Source of the DNA: Pratylenchus scribneri
Taxonomy: Eukaryota; Nematoda; Chromadorea; Rhabditida; Pratylenchidae
DNA length: 64,000 nt
Assembly: GCA_030063045.1 (NCBI GenBank)
Contig: JAQSEB010000013.1
Location: 1,380,431 to 1,444,430 of the forward strand
Direction: 5' to 3'
The notes below the pieces were generated by a model. That model worked only from the letters and a program-made list of their open reading frames with translations, did not search any database and had not been told where the DNA came from. Position 1 is the first letter of the stretch; every line of letters begins with the position of its first letter. A program made the translations under genes and the position numbers. Of this stretch, positions 11,625-23,100 are shown piece after piece.

Positions 11625-12314
11625 ATGATGATACTGATGGCAATTTTATGTTTCTTCTCATTTTTTGGATATGCAGGAAGCAATGAAGGTAAGACAAGAA
11701 TTGAGACACACATAAATTTGACCCCTCGGCGAATTGAGGAATATATTTATTTCAATTAATATTTTAGAAATGGGTAGATTTGGAAATTAACTAAGTTATA
11801 GGCTGATTAATTTTGGAAATCCTGTTCAAGATTTATACAAACTCTAGAATATGTTCATTCGACTCGTTATGGTCGATTTAGTTTATGATCCAATTTAATT
11901 TGAAAAAGCCGACCGTTGATCAAATCTAAATCGGTTTTGGTTTTATTAACTTTTGAATACAGCTCCTAATACAGGTATGAAATTAAAATTTATTAAACTA
12001 ATTGACAATTCTGAATTAATTGAACTTATTTAAAATTCTTGGTTTTGCCTAGAAACCAAAATTTTCACAATAAACCAGCCCAACATTTAAGTTGTTAATT
12101 CTGCAACATTTAAGTTGTTAATTCTGGAATTAACCAATTTCCAATATTAACCGCAAAAATGTCTTTAATAGTGCTGACATGAGTCCTGGATGGATAAGCC
12201 TTTATTACCTACCTTGATTTAGCCCATTGAATACTTAACATTTGGTAATTTATAAAAAAATGAATTTTCGTAATCGAAAATCCGGCTGAATTTACAAAAA
12301 ATTTCGGTATTAAG

Positions 12315-12665
12315 ACACTTGCCGACCCGACACTTACGTACCAAATGATCTGGCGCCGATGATGGTAAAGATATTATGGCATTGTTCATAGCATATTATT
12401 AGGTATAAAATTAGCTACAAAATGACATCAAAAGCACTGGCCAATGTTGAATATTCACCGAGTTATGGCCAAAAAACAGCTAAAAACACAATTTTAATTA
12501 AACCAACGGTTTTTGGCCATAACTCGGATTCAACTTTGACTAAAACTTTTGATGTCATTTTGTAGCTAATTTTATGCCTAATTATATGCTATGAACAAGC
12601 TTTAGTATCATCGATCGGCGCCAGACCGTAGGTCTGCATCTGCAAAAGTCGGGTCCGCAAGTGTT
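12315..12665. mobile_element. Foldback element, about 350 bases, in unit 2 intron 1
   Basis: The two halves are long inverse complements of about 150 bases: left GGCATTGTTCATAGCATATT, then AAAATTAGCTACAAAATGAC; right the inverse of the same strings. The ends carry CACTTGCCGACCCGAC and GTCGGGTCCGCAAGTG. A second copy lies at 35185-35523 in unit 5 intron 4. No coding capacity. Confidence 0.75.
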
Positions 12666-14354
12666 GACCAACCATAATTTCATAACTAATATCTTCTCAA
12701 ATTCCAAATTCAGTGCAACTAAAAGATCCTAAATTGGCCAACATTTTTGAATTATTTAATTTGCTGGCCGATCGCGGCCATAAATTGTTTGCTAATCCGG
12801 CAATTGTGGATAATCCGGAAGAGGCGTTGAAAGACATCGGCATTATTAATGAAAAGACTTTCCTTGAGGAAATGCACAATTTTGTAAGGGATTATCGGCC
12901 ATATGCAAATCATCAGGCAAACAAATGCAGCATTTATATAATTCTTTTAAAATTAAATTTTATTTAAGGGAGAAAATGGAACAGGAACAGCAGAAATTGA
13001 AATTAAGCCGGAGGATAAGAAAAGCTTCACAAAGATCAAATATCCCAACACAAATTACCTCCTTTTGCACTTGTTATTATTGAACGTAATCAACAAGGTG
13101 AGAGCTTAATTAAAGAGGTGGGAAAGTTTTGGTAAAAAATAGAGGAAAAAATTAAATGGTTTTTAATTAAGGGGGGCATTTTGTAAAAAAATTAATTTTA
13201 AAAAAAGATTAGAAAATTATCTATTCGCTTTATTTTTTGTTTGTAAAAATTTCGAGAAAACTAATAAAAATAAATTGTACTAGGTCAATCCACAATACTG
13301 CAAATATGGGCGATTCTACAATTAGGCAGTTAAAAATTTTGATTTGAAATATAATTGTATTGAATAAATTATTTTAAGAGAAACATAAAATAAAAACCAA
13401 AAACAAAATTTTTAAAAAAAACTATACAAAAAAATAAAGTTTAAAAAATAAAAACGTCAGAAAAGCAAAAAATATTTTGAATGAAAAAACAACCATAACA
13501 CAAAATGTTTGGGAAAATAAAAAAATGTTTTGTGAAAATAAAAACATGATTTATTAAATGTTTTCCATTTTTCGTAATTTATTTCATATTTCACATTTAA
13601 ATCAAAATTTATATTTGCCGAATTTTGGAATCGCACATATTTGCATAGCTCGATCCTGAATGAAAAGAATGGTCATTATGGGCATTGTAAAATTCGCTGT
13701 AGAGAATTCAATAATAAAATTATTGCGAAATTTAACAAATTGTGCGATTGCCGAATATTTTAATGAAAAATGATTTCAGAGAAAAATTTAGCCAAAAATA
13801 TAATAAAATAAGTAAAAAAAGAATGCTAAAATATGGGCATTTTTTGGCTTTATTGCTTGATGGATAAAAAATGAGTAAAATCTTAAAAAGATGGCAAATG
13901 TGCCTCCCAGAGTAAGAGGGAATTCATTGCGTAATGAAATCACAAAATTGTATTGCATATTTAAAAAAAGAAAATAATTATTTAAAAAAATAAAGCTAGG
14001 CTAGATTTATGGGAATATATATTTTTTAGGTGGACGCACAAAATGAAATTCAAAATGATTTGGAAGCAATTTGGGCAAAAGAAAATGAGGATGAATTGCG
14101 ACTCCGGCAAAAGCATTTGTTTAAATTTGGATTCATCATTAACTGTATTTATGCATATTTTATGGATGAGAGGCAGAATATTGATTTTGCCGAAATCCGT
14201 ACAGCGACAACAACAAAAGTGAAAATGGTCGAGCAACATCCATTCTACGCGATTTTGGCCAAAAATAAATGTGCTAGTGAAGATGAAATTCGAATTTTCG
14301 TGAATTTGATCATTACAGAAATTGAGGTAATTTTTTGAAAAATATTTATATTTT

Positions 14355-15755
14355 TAAAAATGACGAAAAAACATTGGAAATTGCGAAAAGATTTATGATT
14401 TATAATGGTTCCAAGCCATATATTCAATCGATAGATCGCTCTTCAAGACTTAACGGTTGATAGTATTTTACATAGGTCTAACAAATCAAAATTTGTTTTG
14501 CACAATCATAGGATGGTTTAAGTAGCTTAATGCGAATAGACAAAGGACGGTGTAAATACGGGCGATTCCTAAAGCAGTGCAAAGGATTTAAATTTAAAAT
14601 AATGGAAATAAGAAAATTAAAATAAAATCAGAATTAAAAATCAGAATTAAAAATCAGAATTATAAATCAGAATTAAAAATCAGAATTATAAATCAGAATT
14701 AAAAATCAGAATTATAAATCAGAATTAAAAATCAGAAATAAAAATCAGAATTAAAAATCAGAATTATAAATCAGAATTAAAAATCAGAATTATAAATCAG
14801 AATTATAAATCAGAATTAAAAATCAGAATTATAAATCAGAATTAAAAATCAGAATTATAAATCAGAATTAAAAATCAGAATTATAAATCAGAATTAAAAA
14901 TCAGAAATAAAAATCAGAATTATAAATCAGAATTAAAAATCAGAATTAAAAATCAGAATTAAAAATCAGAATTATAAATCAGAATTAATAAATCAGAATT
15001 GATAATCAGAATAAAATCAGAATAAAAATCAGAATAAAATCAGTATTAAAAACCAGAATTATAAATTTGAATTATAAAATCGGAATTATATATCAAAATT
15101 ATAAATCAGAATAATAGAATCCGAATCAGAATAAAATCAGAATTAAAAATCAGAATTAAAAATCAGAATTATAAATCAGAATTAATAAATCAGAATTGAT
15201 AATCAGAATAAAATCAGAATAAAAATCAGAATAAAATCAGTATTAAAAACCAGATTTATAAATTTGAATTATAAAATCGGAATTATATATCAAAATTATA
15301 AATCAGAATAATAGAATCCGAATCAGAATAAAATCAGAATTAAAAATCAGAATAATAGAATAAGAATCAGAATAAAATCAGAATTAAAAATCAGAATAAT
15401 AGAATAAGAATCAGAATAAAATCAGAATTAAAAATCAGAATAATAGAATCAGAATCAGAATAATAAATCAGAATTAAAAGCAGAATTATAAAATCAGAAT
15501 TAAAATCAGAATTTAAAATCAGAATTATAAAAGAATAAAATAAGAATTTAATCAGAATAAAAGCAATAAAAAATCGCTCACATTTGCACTGTTTAGGAAT
15601 TGTCTTATTAGAACCAAAATTTTTCATGATTTGATAAACAAATTAAGAGTATTATTTTCTATCAATCGTATGTCTCGATGAAATCTATCGATTGAGTTTA
15701 AGGTTTAAATTGATAAAATCTTTTCGTCATTTTCTTTTTTGCTAAATTAAATAAC
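14355..15755. repeat. Foldback arms around a minisatellite, unit 2 intron 4
   Basis: The left arm (about 14355-14480) and right arm (about 15640-15755) are imperfect inverse complements containing TCAATCGATAGATC and GAAATCTATCGATTGA. They match the foldback in the F-box-like intron (9566-9895). Between them sits the 13-base array, as if the array grew inside a transposon. Confidence 0.6.
14625..15540. repeat. 13-base minisatellite ATCAGAATTAAAA
   Basis: About 70 degenerate units alternate between ATCAGAATTAAAA and ATCAGAATTATAA. A higher-order duplication of about 194 bases is visible: the run from AATTGATAATCAGAATAAAA through ATAGAATCCGAATCAG occurs near 14995-15130 and again near 15189-15325. 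Confidence 0.9.
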
Positions 15756-17785
15756 ATCCATTAAAATAATCTTTTTATTAGGAAAACAGTGATATCAATG
15801 TGGATGTTCAACAATTCTTTTTGTACGATTTAAAAAAGAAATTTGTGAATGAAATGACAAATGAAACGAAGATGAATGGGAAGTTAGAAGAAGAATACGC
15901 GGAATTGCGAAAGGATCCATATTTTCCGGAAAAATTGCCAAAAATTTTAAATTTGTGGGCACTATTGGAAGTATTGCCCGAAATTATGTTGCAAATAATT
16001 GTGAAGATAGGATGGGAAGGCTATGAAAATCATCTCAAACCGTCGATGTGGCAAATTTTATTGAGAATAAATATAAAAATTTTGGAAGTTAGAAAAATGT
16101 TAATTTATAGACATTACAAGAGAGCAATAAGCAAGGTTTGTATGTGTGTGTGTGTTAATGGTAAATTAGTTAATGGATTTTTGTGGAATTCAAAATAATC
16201 CACAAATTTAAATGATATTGAAAATGTAAAGGGATTTTTTCCGATTTTTTCCGATTTTATTCAGATTCACGTTTAAATTTTTTTTCCCTTTTTCCTTTAT
16301 TTGGGGGCAATTGCAATTTTCATTCAGTTATGCATTTGTTTTTTTATATTAGAAAATAATACGTGTAAATAAGAGATTTATAGAAATATTCAAATATGAA
16401 ATTTCCGTTTTCAAAGGCATAAAAAATTTATTTTATAAGTTTATTATTAAATATTAAATTTTCCTGATAGATACCCGATGAAAAATTGCAAACCAAATTG
16501 GAAACAATCAGTAAAAATGACAAAATTTTCAATTTCATATTCGACAATGACATTAAATAAAAATATCGAAAATGGTTTAATCGCCTAAAAGTCCGTATAG
16601 CCAAATTTTTGGCCAAAAATTATTTTGATCTATCCGACGATTTCCTTTTCCATGTGTCGAAAAATGACGAATGGAGGGTGATTTGCTATAATATAGGCAG
16701 GAATATTCTACAGAAAATATTAAGGTACCATTATTTATTATTTGTTTTTAAAAATAAAAAAAAAATATTTTTTTATTTTTATTTATGTATTATAAAAAAG
16801 TTCGATTTCTATTAAAACAACATTTTCAGAAATGAGTGAAGTACAAAATTTTTCAAAATTTTACATAAAAAATTGCTTATTTGAAAAAAATATTTTTCTC
16901 TAAATTAAAATTAGATCAAAAATAAAGTTTTTTCACGGAAAGAATTGGAGCAAAATTTTTGAAATATTTTTCATTATTTTGGACTTTTATTAATATAAAA
17001 ATAATTGCAATATCTCGAAAATTTTATCAATATTTTAAGGAATTTTAATATAGAGGAAATATTTTCGAAAAATATTTTTATTAGAGAAATTTTGTAAATG
17101 GGAAAAATTTTTTAAGGAAAAATTTTTTTGTTGTGTCATATATATATTAATTTAGTCTTAGTGATTAAATTATAAAGTAAATTTTATTTTATTATTTTTT
17201 TTTTCAATATTCTGTTTGATAAAGTTTTTCAATATAATTCGACTTTGCTACCAATATTTTATGGACATATTTAGGGATTTTATAAAAAATACAAATCCGG
17301 TCTTGATAAATAGCCTGGCCAAGTAATATTTTTGCCGGACAATAAATAATGCTTAAGATAAAAATAATAATTATTTTTTTAGTCAAAATGGAGGAAAAGA
17401 GAACACGAGAAAGATAGAAGAGAAGAAAAAATATGAATTGCTCGTTCAATTGCATTTTCGCATTTTCTGTGTGGGAATACGCCAAATGGATAGCATCAAA
17501 AAAGTATTGGAGAAAAGAATTATACCTGGACAAACTATGTTCCACTCTTATATGGTCTCGGAATTGCTGAAAATTGTGCCTGGAGCAATGAAAAAATTCA
17601 ATGAAATAATCGGTCCAAAAGAGAAATTGGCCAAAGAGAATCCACAAGAAGAGAATAATTTATTCTTTGAAGCTGTGTCAGAAGTTCGGAGTGAAATTTG
17701 CGAAAAGCAATCACACAATGAGAATCCTGAACCGATGTATAAAACAATTTTATCTTTCATAAAATCATACTTCGGTTTTCATTGA

Positions 17786-18477
17786 TTCCTTTTTTCCTCG
17801 GCTATTTTCTTTGTTGAAGTGTTTATATTACGCGTTATATTTTTTTCATATTTTCTTTTTCGGACATATTTTTATTTTAAATATCTATTTGTTATATTTC
17901 CGAGAGTTAATGAATTTGGTAATTTTTAAGAAAAATAAACGCAAAAATATTGAAAGAATGGAAATCACAAATTCCATCCTATTCAACGACAAATTTCCTC
18001 AAAATTAGATATAAAATTAAATTATTTTAATTTTTGTTTTCCCGATGGAGTTCCACAATCTTAAAAATAATTCGCTTTCAAAAAATGGGTTGATTTTAAA
18101 TGTCAAAATTAAATGAACATAAAAATTGTTTTATTTGATTATATTCAAAATGAAATATCTTCAGCGAATTTTAAAATGATCGATCGGAATGAAAAAGGTC
18201 TAAGATTAAATGGAATAAAATAAATTTAAAAAATCATCTAAATTTGATTTCTTCCTTTTTTGGGGTTTTTTCATCAATTTTCAAATTTTTTTTTATTCAA
18301 TGACATATTTGAAATCTTTGAATTTCCATTGCTCTTTTTTAAATTGGGTGCAAAAATTACTTTTGAATTATATTTTAAAAAGAGGAAAAATAAATTGAGA
18401 ATAATCAATTTATCAAATTTTATTATTTTATAAAATGGTATTAATATTATGACATCAATATGTGTCATTTTGCCATG
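17786..18477. other. Intergenic, no gene seen
   Basis: It begins with the 3' flank conserved among family units (CTTTTTCGGACAT) and continues as AT-rich spacer. Confidence 0.4.
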
Positions 18478-18690
18478 TTAACAAATGCCATCCATTCCCC
18501 GACAACAAAGGCCAAGCCGGTAGCCAGGATCCGGTTGCTCAAATCCTTGTGTTTTGGCAGGGCAATCTGGCACTTTGCACGGTTTAATCGTCGATTTCTC
18601 GACTTCCACGCCAACGCCATTGTCTTTGCCAACACCAACATCCACAGTTATTTTGCCGGTTGTTTTCGTGCACAAAGATGCCTTCGGCAG
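18478..18690 (-). CDS. Cys-rich small protein, last exon
   Basis: An open exon on the complement starts after a good acceptor (TTTTTCCAG) and ends in TAA, 70 residues. It reads LPKASLCTKTTG, then CKVPDCPAKTQGF and the tail LGLCCRGMDGIC, six cysteines in all, typical of a small disulphide-bonded secreted protein. A possible preceding exon on the complement at about 18823-18856 (MPGDPKSMPKQ) joins in phase 0 but has no signal peptide, so the true 5' end is uncertain. The broken partner lies at 7160-7362. Function unknown. Confidence 0.45.
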   Translation of the reverse strand: MPKASLCTKTTGKITVDVGVGKDNGVGVEVEKSTIKPCKVPDCPAKTQGFEQPDPGYRLGLCCRGMDGIC

Positions 18691-19838
18691 CTGGAAAAAT
18701 TAGCATTAATAATTAAAGGAATTTTTTTGACTATTTATTGATTTATAAAATTGACAAAAAATTTAAATATAAGAATTATTTAATTTTTATTTTTATTATT
18801 ATCCATAAAAATGCTAATGAACCTGTTTTGGCATTGATTTGGGGTCTCCGGGCATTGTTGATTTATTTCAAATTTCAAATGCAGATAAAAAAGAGAATGC
18901 TGGAAATTATAGGGATTATTAATTGAAGCTTGAAGGAATATTAGAAAAAATTGGGTTTTAGAAATATTGAAAAATGTTTAAATAAAAAATAATAACCGAA
19001 ATTTGTGTAACAAACAGGAAACCGCCTCCTTTTATATAGAGCTGCTGGATGAGCTAAAAAACTTGGTCATTCCTAGAAAATGTCAACAACACTTGCGCAC
19101 AAATAATAAATAAGGGTGGATGGAATTCTATTATTTCGACATTTAACGAAGCCAAGTGGCCAAATGAACAAAATAATACGACAAACTCCATACCCTTGCA
19201 ATTTTGTGTTGTTTTGTGTGCATTCTTTAGATATATTTGTGTCCTATTTTGCTCTTTTTTTTCGTATTTGTCAAGGAAAATGGCAGCATATTGGGTCAAT
19301 ATGTGCTCTGGCCTTTGTTGTTCAAATCTTTGTTAAATTTTATGTTGATGAAATAAATGGACTGAGTGAGTCATTAAATAAAAATTTTGGTTTATAATGT
19401 ATTGGGATTGTAAATAACAAAGCAATTGTGCCATATATTTTAAAATATTACAGCAAAATTTTTAGCAGTAACAAAAATATTACATTCATTGTTCATTTTT
19501 CCTTTCGCAATTTTACAAAAATATTTGTAGAAAATGAGAGCCCCATTGTTCAATTCATATTCAGCAAAAGGAATGGAAAAAGTTGCCACTTATATTTTGC
19601 ATTGAATTAAAAAAAATAAAGGAACGCTACTTATTTTTTTCGAAACAGTTTTTGAAACTGCATAAACAAAAAAAATAGAATAATTCTTTTCAATTTTTAA
19701 TAATTTTAATTTTCTAATCCTATTTTTTCGATTAAATTAATTTCGGCATTCCATATTTTTTTAATAATTTTTAAATTTGATTGACCGAGAATAAATAAAA
19801 ATTATTCGAAAACATTTGAAAACATTGGATTAAAAAAT

Positions 19839-19916
19839 ATGTCCTGCTACAAAATGGAAGGACAAGCAAAATTAATCGAAATCGAAGAAAAATGGGGTAT
19901 TAAAAATATTTTTTAA
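19839..19916 (+). pseudogene. Remnant of F-box-like gene exon 1
   Basis: The leader CATTTGAAAACATTGGATTA followed by an ATG and a short Lys/Glu/Gln-rich exon matches the start of the gene at 8092 (CAATTGAAAATATTGGATTA and MDNEQMDEQNAKLKQLERKE). Here the frame (MEGQAKLIEIEEKW) runs to a stop after 25 codons and no further exons follow. It appears to be the tail of a duplicated block, not a working gene. Confidence 0.45.
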
Positions 19917-20122
19917 ACAATAAATATTTTTTTAATTGGATAAAATTTGGACCATAAATCAAGAAAAATATTACACTAAATTTGAAGTTTACAAATCAAT
20001 TAATCTTTGGACATGTTATTTATCGGTTGAAAATGTTTAGTCAACAATAAATTAAAAAGAATTTAAAATATGCCCGAAAAAGAAAAAATAGAGTGCATAA
20101 AACAAAGAAAATGAAGGAAAAA

Positions 20123-23100
20123 TCAATGATCCCCGAAATGCGATTCTGAATTTATGAAAGATAACATTGTTTTTTTCAGCTGTTCTTGCTTCCGTTGCTT
20201 TTCTTCACAAATTTCGCTTCGAACTTCTGACACAGCCTCAAAGAATAAATTCTGTTCTTGGTCTTGATTCTCTTCCAATAATTTCTCTTTTGGAGTGATT
20301 ATTTTTTTGAATTTTTTCATGGCTCCAGGCACATATTCTAGCAACTCCGAAAACATGAAGGAGTAAAATATGCTTTTTCCGGCAATATTTCTTTCCACCA
20401 ATATTCGTTTGCTACTGTCCATTTGGCGAATTCCCACACAAAAAATGCGTAAATGGAATTGGGCGAGCAGTTCATTTTTCTTCTTCCTATGCTCCCATTT
20501 TCCAATGTTACTATAAAATATTTATTTGATGCCATTTTTGTCAGCAAATTTATTTTTTTTTTGTCGACAAAATCACATTCTTTTTTTTTTGATAAACTAA
20601 TAATGATTTAAACCATTTTGACCAGGCAAACTTTTTAAAATTTTTATTAAACTATTAAGAGGCATCGATTTATAAAAAGTTTGTCGGATTTGATCGGAAA
20701 CAAAATGATTTAAACCACTTAAACCGTTTTAAGTTTTTGGTTTAAAACTTTTTTATTTTCAGGCTAAATCTGACAAAATTATATTGTCTCAATAAGCTCT
20801 ACAATAAAATGCTAAATAATTTGCCAAAAAATCGCTTCTAGTTTTTCTATAAAAAAAGAATATGATTTTGTCAAAAAACGAAATTAAATTTTCAAAAAAA
20901 AGTTTTTCCATTTTTTATTTCAGCAATGACCTAGTCTGGCAAAAATATTACTCTCATCAAAGAGATTATTACTTTTTTGTCTTTTTTTTTTATTAACAAA
21001 TTTTGTTCGTCATTCATTTTGATTTCTGATGAGAGAATCTTCAAAGGAGATCAATATTTTGTAATAAATAAATGAAAATAAATAAAGGAAATGAGTAACA
21101 TTTTTAAAAAACGAAACAAATTTATGTATTATGCATTTTTTAATAATAATATAAATAAAAAATATTACCTTAATGTTTTCTGCTCAATTTTCTTGCTTAT
21201 TTTAATGCCAATTTCCTCCCAATCATCCCAATACTCGAGGTCGGATACACCAAAATAATTTTCAGCCAAAAATTTGAGCATATGAAATTGTAGGTTGTGG
21301 TACCATTCTCCATATGGGTATTTAATGTCTTTTTTAAATATGTCAATGAAAATTGTTTCATTTTCTTTGATTGCTTCCATGTTGGTTCGCAATTTTTCAT
21401 CGGGTATCTTAGATGGTGAAATTGAATATTTAATTGATAAAATTTTTTATAAATAATTTTTATTTTAATTCCCATTCTATTGCTGTTTTGAAAAAAATAC
21501 AAAAAAATTTTTTGGGAACGGAATTTTGACTTGCATATTTCCTATAAATCTCTTATTTAAAGCCAGGGATGCCAGATTTTTTTTCAAAATAAAATAAACT
21601 GGCCTTAAAAATAAAAATTTAGGGGAAAAAATAAAGATTTCCTTTTTAAGCTAATAAAAATGGCTTAAATTTGTTAATTAGGTTTTTTTTTATTATAAAT
21701 GAGCAAGAAGGAATCAACCAGGACTGATTACATGTTTTTTGAGAAATTTTTATAATTTTTCAGGCCCTAGGCGAAAAATGTAATTTAAAAGGCCACAAAT
21801 TGAAAATTAGACCTAAAACTAGTCGCGCAGCAAAAAATATTATTAAAAAATGGGTGCGCAGCGTAAAATTTTAACCAATTTTTCAGAATTTCGTAAAAAA
21901 AAAGTACATAAAGTACACCGAAGTCAAAATAAAGTACAAATCTTTAAATAAAATACATTTTTATTTTCAAAGATTTAACCCCTCAAAAAAAGTACAAATC
22001 TTTAAATAAATTACATCTGGCAACCCTGATTTAAACGATATTTTTCTTTAAAAAACAAATTAATAAATGAAAATGAAATGGAAGTAAAAATTGGAACATT
22101 TCATTGGATATCGGAAAATTGGCCATAAGGACTAAATGGAAAAAATTTTTTAATAGCATATCTGGATAAAATCTAGAAAAATTCTTTTGCGCTTTCAATC
22201 CCATTTAAAAAAAATAATTTTAATTGTGAAAAATTTCTTACGACCAAATTTTTAGATAACTAATTCGAGAATTACGAGCGTTCCCTTTTACTCTCTTTTG
22301 AATAATTCAAAAAATTTATTTGATGAGTGGATTTCAATTCGCGAAGGAATGGATTAAAGCTTAATGATTAGAGCATTGAAATTAAATTTACCTCCCTCCA
22401 AATTTTCCTCTCTCACTTTAATTCTTCAAAACTTTATTCCCAGATCCTAGCTTATTAGAAACTCATATTTAAAAAAAAAAAACTAGAATTCACAAACCTG
22501 GCTTGTTGCTCTTTTGTAGTGACTCGCAATGAACATTTTTACACCTTTCAAAATATTTACTTCTTTTATTCTCATTAAAATTTTACTCATCAAAGAATCC
22601 ATTTGATCAAATTTATAATCTTTCGGTTTTATTTGTTTAATAATTTCTGGCATAATTAGAGGTATCAATTCCAATAGTGCCAATAAATTGTAAATTTTTG
22701 GCAATTTTTCTGGAAAATATGGATCCTCTCTCAATTGCGCATATTCCTTTTCCAACTGTCCATTCATCTTCTTTTCATATACCATTTTATTCACAAATCG
22801 CTCTTTCATATTGGAAATAAAAAAATCTTGAACATTCACACTCTTTTCCTAAAAAAATAAATGTATCTATTAAAAAAATGATTTTTTTGTTATGGACTTA
22901 ATGAAAAAAAAAGAAATTAATTTCGATCGAAAAAAAATATTAATTTCGATCATCAATAAATTAGTAAGGGAGATCGAAAAAAAATATCATTATAATTTTA
23001 ATTTTCAAATAAAATTACCTCAATTCCTACAATGATCAAAATTAAATTCACGAAAATTCGAATTTCTTCTTCGCTGGCACATTTGTTTTCGGTCAAAACT

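Larger units (their letters stand above)
11625..17785 (+). pseudogene. Unit 2: secreted repeat-family member with premature stop
   Basis: Exons 11625-11688, 12714-12916, 12969-13097, 14030-14326, 15782-16135, 16471-16724 and 17383-17785 total 1704 bases, the same as unit 1, with matching phases. Exon 1 is a clean signal peptide (MMILMAILCFFSFFGYAG). All splice sites look usable, except that the second intron (12917-12968) begins GC instead of GT. Exon 6 carries an in-frame TAA at 16558-16560 (NDIK-stop-KYRKW, where unit 1 has NDIKYQYEKW), a single-base TAC-to-TAA-type change that would remove the last quarter of the protein. Everything downstream stays in frame, so the loss is recent or an error. 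Intron 1 holds a foldback transposon and intron 4 a foldback filled with a 13-base minisatellite. Confidence 0.75.

Noticed and set aside
15391..15627. 78-codon frame rich in Ile, Leu, Asp and Ser
   Set aside because: It reads through the 13-base minisatellite and has no independent coding signal.
19116..19397. 93-codon frame on the plus strand overlapping a complement frame
   Set aside because: Both strands are open, with no signal peptide, splice consensus or paralogue; not distinguishable from chance.
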